A stretch of DNA of 64,000 nt from Limanda limanda. Lineage: Eukaryota; Chordata; Actinopteri; Pleuronectiformes; Pleuronectidae. The notes beneath the pieces are model-generated. The model did not search any database. It was not told the DNA's origin and worked only from the letters and a program-made list of their open reading frames with translations. Position numbers and translations under genes: made by a program. This document shows, piece by piece, positions 1 to 10,905 of the stretch (position 1 is the stretch's first letter; each line of letters opens with the position of its first letter). Where the stretch lies: contig NC_083655.1 in the NCBI RefSeq assembly GCF_963576545.1, positions 14,432,440 through 14,496,439 on the forward strand. The letters run 5' to 3'.

Positions 1-138
1 CCCAATGTCTCCGCGGCGTCCCTCTCTCTCTCCGCCCCCGCTATGCACACTCACCCCATCCTGTCCGTGTGGGGGGGCGGGGGGCAGGGCGACCACAGGC
101 CCGCGGCAGGGGGCATTTACTACAACAGCAAACGCTGA
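1..138 (+). CDS. 3' end of the last coding exon of an unidentified gene
   Basis: Frame 1 is open from the first base to a TGA at 136-138 and gives 45 residues ending in GGIYYNSKR. It is rich in Ser, Gly and Pro, with a short VWGGGGQGD stretch coded by a G-run. A 500-bp AT-rich tail with polyadenylation signals follows directly, which is what a terminal exon looks like. The upstream part lies outside the window, so no domain is visible and I cannot name the gene. It points toward ngdn, so the two genes are convergent. The frame is short and could still be noncoding; the position before a good poly(A) context is the main support. Confidence 0.5.
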   Translation, partial: PNVSAASLSLSAPAMHTHPILSVWGGGGQGDHRPAAGGIYYNSKR

Positions 139-660
139 TGATGCTTTTTAGTGCTTTTCACACTAATACACACACACACGCACCCACACACATTTGCGCA
201 CACACACACATTTGCGCACACACGCACCCACACACTGCAGTACAGACGGCCTGTAACCGGCAGCCAACCCTACACATGATTTCTATCCAGAGAGCTGAAG
301 CCAACAGCAGCTGAGTGGCAGAGAAAGTGAGGAGGGCAGGACCAGAGACCAGGGTGTACAGTGCAGACCTTATAGCGCCCCCTTTCTCTGACTTGGCGCA
401 GTGCAGTCACGGCTTGTCCGAGGAAGGCTGACGAGCTAACGGCATTGAACATTAATTTAATAAAAAAAATAAACTGAGTGGGCCGGAGCTGATGTTTTAG
501 GGTGGGGTAGGTCAGGGGTGGGGGTTTGTGTGGAGACTTTCTTTTCTTTTTGAAAAAGGGGAGTGGGTTTCAAAAAAACGTTTTGCTTTTTTTAATTTTT
601 ATTTTTAACCCATGAGTCTGTAAGTAGGATAAAAAAAAATAAAGACATTGTGTAAAAATG
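139..660 (+). other. 3' UTR with polyadenylation signals
   Basis: AT-rich tail after the stop at 138. A CA-rich stretch lies at 168-235. AATAAA occurs at 638-643 (and in an A-rich run near 458-470), followed by a GT-rich element near 665-672, a usual cleavage-site arrangement. It belongs to the partial gene ending at 138. Confidence 0.5.
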
Positions 661-2436
661 AGATTGTGTGTCAGTGAGTTTCTCTGCAGAAGCTGGGTTG
701 ATTGATCCTGAGATGGAAACTCCTATGTGCTGATCTAAGTTAATGCAGTAAAGTGTCTGATGAATGAAGGAAAGCTGTCATCAATGGCCTCCAATACTGA
801 GACTCTCCATGGTAACGAGTAAATAAAGGGCAGAGCCTCCATTTTAATTCAGTGGAGCTACTAAGATTAATGTGACGTGTACTAAAGTTGCCTGAGCAAC
901 AGCACATTTGCCCTCTTTGTTTAAACTGCCCCTCTGGAGCCAAACAATAATGGTCTTAATTTCTGTGGTCACGGCGGCACATGAATATCCCACAGGAGAG
1001 CTGGGCTGGTCATGTGACACTGGACCATCATGTACTGGAAATGTTGTGAAAATTAACCTAGAGGTTCAAAAAAAATGTTTTAATGTATAATTTCACAGCC
1101 TTTATATTTTACATTTCCACTTAGTTATGTGAAAGAATAACTCAACAGAATTGGTAAGATACTGGATAAATATTTTAATGGCGAAATCTGGAAATTATCA
1201 TTGGACCCGCATTTGAGGACCACTGGTTCAACTAATGTGATTTGGTCCCTTAGCTTTATTGGCGTACATAAGGAAGACTAGAACCAATCCCACTTGATAT
1301 TGAGGTGAGAGGTGGGGGACACTCTGGACAGGTCATTAAATCAATGTGAAGCAGGTCTGTTATTCCAAAGAGCCAATAATTACTAGAACCATTTGAATCA
1401 ATATTACTCATCTGTGCTCAGTGAATGGGTTCTATCATGGCAGAGATGAGGTGCTGTGGCTCAGGAGTGAAAGCGGGTTGTCCACTAACAAACGGGTTGG
1501 TTTGATCACTGTCTACCCATACTGCAAATTGTTTAAAATGTATGATAGATGTCTGATAGAAAGTGACGCACAGACGCACTACGAATCTGTGCGAAAGGCA
1601 GAACTACTGTGTTCAAGACTAGAAAAACTATATAAACATATGTATAAAACAATCATTTAAACAGGACGCACTTAAAAGGTTTTACATTACTTGATGGTAT
1701 ATATAATAAACTCACGATACTGCACACATTCTACTCCCTGCAAATTTCTTCACAAATATGATTTGACATTTCCTTCACGTTTCTTGAAGGCCAGTACAGT
1801 GCTACAGTGTTCCTCACTCAAGAAAATTAGATTCCCGGGTAAACGTGTTGTTCTAGTGGGCCTCCTCCCGCAGGTCAAAGACATGCAGATTGGATTGAGG
1901 GATAATTGGAGACCTAAAACTAATTGCAGGTTAAGTTACCTCAAAGGATCAGTGGGATAGATGTTGGATGGCTGGATGTTTCTCACAGCTGACATTTTGA
2001 ACCAGAACGGCTGCTCTGTTCCGAGTGTCCCTGTAAGTCAGGGCAGCTGTGCACGTTTACAGCACTATGAGACCCAAACAGCTAAATGAAACTCAGCCAT
2101 CAGTTTTATTTACAGCATTTGCCACATGTTTGCCTTGTGGTCAGCTGGCTGGTGTACTTGTAGCAGCAGGTTGTGATTAAGGCCTTTTACATCAACATCT
2201 GGCAGCTTCAAGACATTGAGGATCAAACTGGACTGAACAGTTCCAGTGGCTAAACGTCGTCTGCTGTTTATTTCCTCATCGTCACAGCTCTTGGAGCAGC
2301 AGAGTTTTGATAATAAGTGTGAATCCTTAAATGACCTCAAACCTGCATTGTCTCAATGACGATCTGTGTGTTGCCTCTGATAGGGAAGTGATGTGACTGC
2401 CCTCTAGTGGAGGAAAATAAAACTTTTGACTTGCAG
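661..2436. other. Intergenic region between convergent genes
   Basis: I see no supported gene here. Short open frames are of chance length and composition. At about 1851-1976 there is a fragment with a CCTCC...CAAAGACATGCAGATTGG core and a GGATGGCTGGATG end, resembling a dispersed teleost repeat also seen near 33331-33575 and 59903-59966. Confidence 0.5.
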
Positions 2437-2441
2437 TAAAC

Positions 2442-2447
2442 TTTATT
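2442..2447 (-). terminator. ngdn: ngdn polyadenylation signal
   Basis: TTTATT on the plus strand reads AATAAA on the minus strand, 114 bases past the ngdn stop codon (2561-2563). This gives a short 3' UTR. A second TTTATT at 2105-2110 is a possible distal signal. Confidence 0.6.
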
Positions 2448-2560
2448 TCACAATGTCAAAAACACTGAATGTACGCAAGTGTCGGGGAATTCATTATTAA
2501 CACAGCGATGACAAAGTCAAACAGTGAACGAAAATGATGATGAGACGCCACGTTTCAGGT

Positions 2561-5500
2561 CTATCTGTGTTTCTTGAAAGCTGCAAAGAGAAAAGGGTGA
2601 TTAGAATGATGAAATAGGATGCAAATAAAAGAGCAGATGCTTTGCTTCTGAAATATTTGAACTAATGACGTCACCGCAAATTTTTTAAAAGCATGTTGAA
2701 GACGAGATATTAGATATTTTATTTTGAAAAGACTGTTTTTAAAAAAAATTTCATATATTGATTATACATTGATTATATCTGTATCTTTAGAAGAATTTAT
2801 ACAAACTATCTAATAATGAATCCTTACCCTTTCTCTTGGTTTTCTTCTTCATGAGCTTCTTCTTCTTCTTGGGGCGAGCGCCCTCATCATCCTGCATCTA
2901 GAAAGACAAAACAGCTGTCTCAGACAAACCCACAGCCGTCGTGTCAAACATCAAGTTGGCGAATAGTCGGCATGAATAATTTAAAATGTCCTGTTCTGTT
3001 CAATCTGGAACAAGGTCCTGAGTAAATGCAAGTCAGCTGCTCTGCTGCATGATGAGTGGAGTTTACACCATCAGAACAATGTGTGGACTAAACGTCTCCT
3101 CCTCACTTCCTGTCAGAACTCACCTGTCTGCCCTCGCCACCCGTCAGCGCAGAGATGTCCCTGAAGTGGGTGATACCCTTCAGCTGACCGGACATGCCCA
3201 TCGTGCCTCTCTTCCTGTTGCCCTTCTCTTGTTTTGATACGTTGAGACGCACCATCATCGACTCCTCATAATTTTTCCTGCAAAGAGGAAAAGACACCTG
3301 TCTTAGAAATGTTTTAAATAATTAGAAATTCAAGTTGTGAAACACAGAAGGAAGCGACTGACCGGTGTGTCTCATCGCGGCTCTCCCGATCGGTTTGGAA
3401 GTCTCGTCGGTCCTTGATTTCCTCGGGCGCGTCACTGTACTGTTGTCTCAGCTCCTGGATCACAGAGCTTCTCAGGGCCGATTGACGCTGTCGCTCCACC
3501 TGAGCCTTCTTCCTGTCGGCCTCAGTCAAATCACCGTCTGCAGAAAAAAACAGCTAATTCAGGGCTGTATCCTTCAAAGGCTGCATTTAAAAAACGATTG
3601 TGTCACAGCTGCGCGACTAGAATTTCCCATTCCACAGTCTCCTTTACAGCGTCCTTTCATCTCCGAGAAGTTCAGGATCCACCCGTTGGAGCCGTCATTT
3701 CCCGGAGAGGAACGGTTTTTCGAAGACTTAATGTAATGCAAGCAACGAGATGTCCAATGCTAGACATATGTGACACATGTTTAAACAAACAAGAGGCATA
3801 AAAACATTAGTATCATGTCCTAATGAACCTCTGTTGCTAGGCGACAGGAAAAATGGGGGAACAAGCAGGTGACACCGATCACAGAAATCCTCTGTAGACC
3901 AGAGAGCATCATTTTGGTTCAGCCCTCTCAATCTACGCCTCAGAAGGATGCAACTCCTGAATTGAGACACAGCTTGTATCTATCTTTTTCCCCCCAATTT
4001 GTAAAAAAACGGTGTCCAAAAATTGAAGTGCAGAACCAACAAACACAAAGTATTTCTTTCAAGTACTGTACAGGCCTTAATAACTTCTGTTTAGTGTTTT
4101 TTGTTCAAGTGCAAAGGGAGCGCGGGAGGGGGGGTAGGGATAATACTCAGGCACGGTACATGACGACCAGGATGTCGCCAGGATCAATTTAAGGATAAAT
4201 ATTCACATCGATCATTTCAAACTTCCACAGAATAAGGAAGCAAAGAGGACAAAGCGGTTTAAAAAGACAGACAACATTACCATAGTGCACGGGGGCAATC
4301 TTTGGTGGTATATATTTCCTGCCACCAGAGGTCGCTTCTGTCTTCTCGGAGACTGTAGCTGTACCGGCTTCTCCTTCAGACTCCTCAGATTCATTCAGCT
4401 GATTGATGGATCAGGACAAAAGGTGAAAAAATATTAATAAATAAACAAATACACATCTCTTACTATTTATAGACTATATGTGTGTTTTGTTATTTAAGTA
4501 GTGGTAGAGTGAGGATTTAATGAGCGTTGATCACATACAGGAAACAACGTCACGTGACATTCTTATTATAATGTTGAGGACTTACTTTGCTGGCGAAGTT
4601 CTCCGGATTCGGACGCAGCTGCAGCGGGTCGTTTTCAGCTGAAGTCAATAAAAACATGAGTCTCTGCTGTTAGCAAGCCAGTGTTCACAGGTATCATATG
4701 TGTAACTGAACGACAACATGCCGCTCAGCAGACAGCAACTGGGCATTGCAATTTATTCACGGTGAGTGTGAGAATCTGACATAGTTGTGGAGACTTAAGA
4801 TTTAATAGTTGATAGTTTGTCCTTCCACTTTATTCTGCTGTCAAGTGAATCACATCGGTGTTTCTGATGTTTTAGTTACCAAGTTTAATGGGACTCTTAG
4901 TGTAACTAACTGAATATGTATTATTCTTACATTATAGTTAATTATAATTGTCATGTGATAGGAGCCTGATCAATCAGAGAAGGCTATGTTGTGCCCAAAT
5001 AAATGACAATCATCAACGAATGCAGATGGCTTCATTCATCAGGTCTTACCTAAACTTCCAGTATTAGCTGTTCGAATCAGTTTGTCAATCTGGTACTTGA
5101 GTTTGTTGTCTAGGGGTCGCATCTTCTCCAGAACCTAAACAAGAAGAGGGAACATGAGGAACAACCTGCACCAGATGAGAATGAACAGATATCATTATTA
5201 GTTTTTTGTTATTGTCACTTTCATTACGACATCTCACCGTTCTGATGGTGACCACTCTGCTCAAGGCTTCGCTGTCTTTTATTCTGCCTCCTTCGCTCTT
5301 GATGCTGATCAGGTGAGTGAGGTCCTGGAGGTAGAAGAGCATCAGGTGATAGCGAAGGTCCAGGAAAGACAAACCCTGCAAAGAGAGGACAGAGTCAGGG
5401 AGGACACATTCACAGGGACAGAAGACATAGTACTGTATCCACACATGTTTTAAACAAAGTAGACAGAGAGACAGAACTTTGATGATACCACGGTGAAGAA

Positions 5501-6463
5501 AAGTCTTTAACACACTCTTATATTAATCCAACGCACATCTGTATGAACCTGCAGATGTTTTCATCCAGTGATCCTCAATAACAGGCGTGATAAAGTCCCT
5601 TGCTCACCTGTGATGTTTTACATTTCCCATCTTTGACTGTGGTTAGCAGCTCGCGGACGTGACTTGTGACTGAGGCCACCTGAAGAGAAAAGAGAGAGAG
5701 AGTTAGAGCCGCTCCAACCCCACAGCTCATCCATCAGAGACAAATACTCAAATCTACAGCTGTTTTATCAGAGACAAAGACTCAGATCTACATCTCCTCC
5801 ATCAGAGACAACGACTCAGATCTACATCTCCTCTATCAGCGACATAGACTCACATCTACAGCTCCTCAATCAGAGACAAAGACTCAGATCTACATCTCCT
5901 CCATCAGAGACAAAGACTCAAATCTACAGCTCCTCTATCAGCGACATAGACTCATATCTCCATCTCAATGAAGGGGTACAGTCCTAATAAACCAACTGAT
6001 GTACTAGTACTACACTGATATATCCAGTACCCCTGCGGTATTGCTCTGTTACTAACCGGGTATTAGGATATTCATGACTTGTTTTAATGGTGTCTTGTCG
6101 TCCCGTCAGTAATGCTCACTGTTAAACATGTGAGAACGGCGTGTTGTGGTCGTACCTGTTCCGTGAGGCTGTTCAGCAGCTCGACAGCTTTGGGCAAATC
6201 ACTTTCAATGAGATCCTGTGATGAAGTCAAACCACAGTCAGAGACACAGAGACACACACAGAGACAGGAAAGTGAGGCAGGAAAACTCGGTTAGCTCGTG
6301 GCTAGCTGTTAGCATCGTTTTAAAAACTACTCCGACCAACACCTGAAGGTCGGTTTCAGAAAACACGTTGAAGACTTTAGACTTCAGTAGAACGTATAAA
6401 GAAATCACACTAATGTGTTTAAGAATCAGCAGCCGTACTCACGTTGTCAACAGGCGCCGCCAT
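2561..6463 (-). CDS. ngdn: Neuroguidin, Sas10/Utp3/C1D-family nucleolar and translation-control protein
   Basis: Eleven coding exons on the minus strand, all with GT-AG borders and matching phases: 6463-6443, 6215-6156, 5679-5608, 5375-5238, 5134-5050, 4638-4586, 4398-4281, 3537-3363, 3277-3124, 2897-2828, 2580-2561. They give 321 aa, against about 315 in mammals. The Sas10/Utp3/C1D helical domain spans about residues 10-97 (GLSFLDLR and YLQDLTHLI). YQIDKLI at 111-117 fits the YxxxxL-hydrophobic eIF4E-binding motif. The C-terminal half has the family blocks QYSDAPEEI, NYEESMMVRL, THFRDISALTGG and a Lys/Arg-rich nucleolar-type tail (residues 302-321). Family knowledge: a small-subunit processome factor that also binds eIF4E/CPEB to repress translation. 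The start, MAAPVDN, lies in a YY1-like context. It is divergent from the C/EBP gene. The introns carry a minisatellite and a repeat copy. Confidence 0.95.
3556..3720. repeat. Dispersed teleost-type repeat copy in an ngdn intron
   Basis: Just upstream (in ngdn sense) of exon 8, the sequence from AATTCAGGGCTGTATCC through CATTTCCCGGAGAGGAACGG resembles a repeat I have seen in many fish genomes. A related start, CAATTCAGGGGCTGTAG, occurs near 62290. Its class cannot be fixed by eye. Confidence 0.35.
5731..5967. repeat. Minisatellite, 34-bp unit, about 7 copies
   Basis: Tandem copies of a 34-bp unit (ATCAGAGACAAAGACTCAG then ATCTACATCTCCTCC) with a few substitutions per copy. Variants are AGCGACATAG and CTACAGCTCC. 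It lies in the ngdn intron between exons 2 and 3, about 50 bases upstream of the exon 3 acceptor. There are no unique spacers, so it is not a CRISPR array. Confidence 0.9.
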
Positions 6464-7053
6464 TTTGCCTGTCCCTACTCTACGGAAGCCGCAGCGGATC
6501 ACGTTTGGCATTCGTGTAGTTTATCGCGTTATTTTAACTGTAAATAAATAATACATTTTACAACAATATATGACAGATAATTAAATAGAGTTCATAGATA
6601 GGCTTGACATATAACAGAGTAAACAATGTAGATACATATATAACTTAAATACAGAAGATAAGATAAATGAAACAATAATAATGGCTACGGTGCTTCTAAT
6701 AACTGTAAGGTATCAATACATTTCAGCAGCTATATTGCTGTTTTATTAACCATTTAAATAAAGGAGTTAAAACGTAACAGCATTCAATAAAGACATTTGA
6801 AGGGTCACCAGTCATAAGATAGGCTGATTAATAATACTTGTTTGTTTGAAGACTGTTTTTCACTTATTTTGTACATTTTCCTGTTGGTTTTTTATTTTCC
6901 CCCTTCCTTTACATGTGTGAGTGAGAGAGAGGAAGAGCAACAGAGGAAGTGATGGAGTGATCATCCTCATCCTCATCATCATCACCATCAGAGGAGGAGA
7001 ACCTGCCTCTGACTCTCAGACCATCTCCAGTCTAAGGAGCCTGAGGAAGAGTC
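6464..7053. promoter_or_regulatory. Shared head-to-head promoter region of ngdn and the C/EBP gene
   Basis: The ngdn start (6463, leftward) and the C/EBP exon 1 (ATG at 7054, rightward) are about 590 bases apart. On the ngdn side, AAAATGGCGGC at the start codon matches a YY1 site and CGGAAG near 6483 an ETS site, typical of housekeeping promoters. On the C/EBP side, AGAGGAAGTG at 6942-6951 matches the PU.1/ETS consensus. No TATA box is evident on either side. Transcription start sites are inferred. Confidence 0.55.
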
Positions 7054-9646
7054 ATGGTGAGTCCCATTACAGCTTACATGATAAAAGATAACTGGCTCTA
7101 ACTGTAGTTTTTCACAAAGTTATCCCTTACTGCAAATATAACTTCTGCCATGATTTAAAAGAAACGCTGGAGACTAAAGAGACGACGACAGTAGGTAACC
7201 ATAGAGTCACATTGAAAGGAGAAAGCTCAAAGAATTCATAGTAATATACATTTTCCCTTTCTGTGCATTGTATCTTTATGGTGTAATGTAGGGCTGTATG
7301 TAACAATTATTTTATTTTGTAATAAAGTGCTGATTAGTTAATTAATTATCCTATTTATTGTTTTTTTTCTATATGTTGAGTAAGTTTCATGGAAACTAAT
7401 TTTATATATTTGAATGTCCAAAGGTTTACTGTCACAGACGACCGAGAATATTTACATTCGAGAAGCAGCTCCTAAAGTAATTATAAAAATTGTTGCTCAT
7501 TAATTTGACTGAAAACTTTAATGGTCCAATTATTTCAGATCAACTTTACTGTTGCACTTAAATAACATTATATCTGATCTAAGATTCTTACCGTTACTGG
7601 TTAATTGGTTAATTAAATTAAATTGCATTCTTGATGATATTCTTCCTCCATCCTCCTGAGCTTCATAATCTGCCTTTATCTTTAAAAGTTTAAATTGTTT
7701 ATGCTTAAACATCAACATGTTTATGTATAGTATAGTACATTTAGAAAACAAGGCAATTTAAATTGTTTTCACAAAATATGAAAGAGTAAAAGTAACAGTA
7801 CAGTGTAAGAAATGGGTAATATTTGATTTAGAGGAAGGCTGTGGAAAGTCTTTAGTATCGATTTAAAATAACTAAAGAGTTTCAGCATGAAAACGAAACG
7901 TTGCCCTTCCAAGTTTAGTTTGGTCTCTGGGGACAGAAAGCAGACCTGAGGAGTCTGGATGGTTCGAAGCAGATAACCATTTATTTTAACAGTAAACCAT
8001 TCAGAGCTTTATAAACCAACAGCAGGATTTTGAAGTTAAGTCTTTAACAGACAGGGATCCTGTAAAGAAGTGAGAGCTCCAACGACATGATCCACTTTTC
8101 TTGGTGTGAGTGAGGACTCCAGCAGACTTGTTTTGACCAAATTCTATTAAATTTTTCAAATATTTACCATATGAACCACAACTTGAACACAGGACAGTTA
8201 AGTCAAGTTCCTGTCCCTCCAGACAGGAACTTGTTGGCAGCTGCCATACATTCTAAAAAGGAAATAAATGGTTGCCACGAAGTGGTATAACATTTACCGG
8301 TGGACCCCTTGATGGTATATCTCATTTTTCAGAGGTGGATATGACACATGATCCAATGACTGTATGATGGAGGGAGAGCCTCCTTCCATTTGACCAAAAT
8401 AAGCCTTCAGGCCAGCAGAGAGTTAAAGGCCATTATATTCATATGCCCCATATTGAAAATTGCTTCCACTGGAGCCACACCAAGCAATACAACAATGAAG
8501 ATGGGTCTGCTGTTTTTCCACATATTCTAGAGAGCATCTCAACGATTGATTTCCAGAAATCATGCAGAGCAGCATCATTTTGATGATTCTCTGGTCTCAC
8601 TCTGCTTCTGAACCCTTCCAGATGTCTGATGCCAGGGTTTCCTCCGTCATCCAGGAGTGGGCGAGCTCCTACTCGGGTCAGGTGAACCCAGCTGTCGCTT
8701 CCTCCGGCCAAACAGAGGCCTCCGCTCAGCTGTCTCACATGGAGATGATGCCGTACGGCCAGGCTCAGGGAATGCTGAGGGAGGGCGGTGAGGACAGTGT
8801 GGCCGAGCAGATGATGGGAATGTCCTACCTGCCGTACTCCACGTCCTGCCTAGGCCACTCCTCGAATGCGGCGAGCAACAACCACCACCAGAGCCACGCC
8901 AGCACTCAGCAGGTGACCCAGAGGCTTTTGGTGCACAACTGATAGAGATGTCTTTGTTCTGCGATCACATGTGGAAAGAGTGTTGTCTGGGCTCCCTAGG
9001 GTCCTTACCATTATGCTGAGAGGCTGTGGAAGGATTTTGGATCATACCCAAATTTTGGGGGATTGTCCAAAACTGCCAAATTTTAAATTAAGAGATAAGA
9101 CATTTTTTTGATTTATCTTTGAATTCACTGTATAATATGTTGGGATGTATAATGAACAGGCAATACTTACCTTCCAAGTCTACAAACTACGGTCAGCCTT
9201 TCTGTTTTCAGAATGCATATCTCGCAGTGTTGAATTTGGTGTGATTTGGACACGAGATACATTCAATATAAATAAACTTTAAATATGCAGGTGGCTCTGT
9301 AGCAGTCATTGGGGCTCTAAAGTGTGTTTGTGACCCCCAGGACTTCTCTCCCTTCCTCCTGCCGACCCTGAGGCCCCCGCAGAGCAAGAGGAGCATCAGC
9401 AAGGACAGCGCTGAGTACCGGCAGAGGCGCGAGAGAAACAACATTGCCGTGAGAAAGAGCCGGGACAAGGCCCGCAGGAGGATCCTGCTGACCCAGCAGA
9501 GGGCCATGCAGCTGCAGGAGGAGAACCAGAAGCTGCAGCTGAGGATAGGGCAGCTGACACAGGAGCTGGACACTTTCAAACACATCCTGTCCCAGCGACA
9601 CCCGCAGGGGGCCGAGGAGGGCACTGCAGGGGGGTCAGGCATCTGA
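7054..9646 (+). CDS. cebp1: C/EBP-family bZIP transcription factor (cebp1/cebpe-like)
   Basis: Three coding exons: ATG at 7054-7056 directly before a GTGAGT donor, 8622-8912, and 9341-9646, giving 199 aa. If the first ATG is not used, exon 2 begins with its own ATG (198 aa). The C-terminus holds a canonical C/EBP bZIP: basic region [18 protein letters not shown] at about residues 129-145, then heptads to about residue 180 ending [12 protein letters not shown]. The N-terminal part is short ([10 protein letters not shown], His/Asn-rich end) and lacks the long activation regions of C/EBP alpha. Family knowledge: such factors bind CCAAT/enhancer sites as dimers in the nucleus, and fish cebp1 and mammalian CEBPE act in myeloid cells. 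The intron before the bZIP and the ngdn/slc22a17 neighbours fit CEBPE-type synteny. The choice between cebp1 and cebpe is uncertain. Confidence 0.85.
7286..7400. repeat. Fragment of a GGGCTG... AT-rich MITE-like repeat
   Basis: TAGGGCTGTATGTAACAATT and the following AT-rich sequence in intron 1 of the C/EBP gene resemble the element better preserved at 51791-52000. It is degenerate and has no clear second end. Confidence 0.3.
7960..8150. repeat. Fragment of an abundant teleost dispersed repeat
   Basis: AGAGCTTTATAAACCAACAG followed by CAGGATTTTGAAGTT matches a sequence commonly repeated in fish genomes, recognised from memory. Related segments lie at 19690-19820 and 58385-58950. This copy sits in intron 1 of the C/EBP gene. 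Confidence 0.4.
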
Positions 9647-10905
9647 ACATCTCCTTCGCATCGACATCTAGAGACGAGAAAAAGCACATAACACTGGTAG
9701 TACAGTAAAAATACTTGGACTATAATAGAATATTTAAGTTTTCTCCTGTTGGCCAATGTAGCCCATGTTTATGGTAGCTGTAAAGACAAATTAAAAAAGC
9801 CATAAAGAAAAGTAAACACGTTTTTTTGTTTGAGACTAAAGAAAATGCATTGATTAAGGTGTAGATAAAAATTATGGTTTGGACTGACTCAGAAATGTAT
9901 GTTGAGGAAAGTTTAAAGGTGCTTGCAACAAAATTACAGTAATGTGATTACTTTATTCAAAGTTAAATGTAATTGTTAATATTAGGTTTTCCAAAATTAA
10001 AAAGTTAAGTTGTTACAAGTCAAAAACTTTGTATGGTCTTTATGACAACTTCTTTCAGCTTGTGTAACTGATTTGTTTTGTGTTTGTCTAAAAAAAAAAA
10101 TCCATTTGAAACAAAATCAATATTAAAGGTTTCAACTAACTAATCGTAAATATTATTTGAGAAGAACAGATTTTTTTTAAGCTATAAGAAATTACAGTAA
10201 TTTTTTCAAGTTGACACAATGAAGACACCATAGATCCTGAGTATTGTTTGAACAGTTTCAGCTCTGCCTGATTACAGATGCTCAACAGTGATTGGACAGA
10301 AGCTGTTTGAGAACAAAGACGGCATTTTATTTTTTGAAATTGCAATAAAACAGTTAATAAACAGACAAAAAAAACCCTGAACATTTGAACCTTTTTTGGG
10401 ATAAAGAGGGATTTTGTCATGGCCTCTGTCTTTCTTAAACTGTAGCTTTGATCCTGTACACTGGAGCTTCTGAGGGAACCTGCAGTGGATCTGAATATAA
10501 TGCTGTAACTAAATTCACTGTAAACGCAGTTACCCTGAGAACGGGTTTATATGATTGCTGAGACTTTGCCGTGGACGCACTCTTCTGAGATTTGGTTCAA
10601 TCTTACAAACATTGCCTCATCCCCATCTACCTGATACTTCAGCTGTATTCTGCGTGTAGTTGCCCAACAGGAGTTTCACAACGATGTGCGGTTTGCCGAG
10701 GATTTAATGAAATCTTTCTCTATAAATATATGTATATGTAATACTCTAAGTAGGTGTGGGATTACTTGAAACTATTTTTGGATCTGTAAAGATGTCCCTT
10801 TCATGTTCATGAATGTGTTTTATAAATGTATGATAATACACTGTTAAAGCAATACTTTGCCATGAATCTTTTTAAATAATAAATAAATAATTGCTTCTGC
10901 TTGAA
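9647..10905 (+). other. cebp1: C/EBP gene 3' UTR with tandem AATAAA
   Basis: AT-rich sequence after the stop at 9644-9646, without further coding potential. Overlapping AATAAA hexamers at 10878-10887 give a likely 3' end near 10905, a UTR of about 1.25 kb. Several ATTTA-type AU-rich stretches occur, but their role is not tested. Confidence 0.5.

Noticed and set aside
5085..5513. 142-codon minus-strand frame
   Set aside because: It is ngdn exon 4 read through its flanking introns; the spliced model explains it.
5731..5967. Regular 34-bp repeats as a CRISPR array
   Set aside because: Units are contiguous and diverged, with no unique spacers, and lie in a vertebrate intron.
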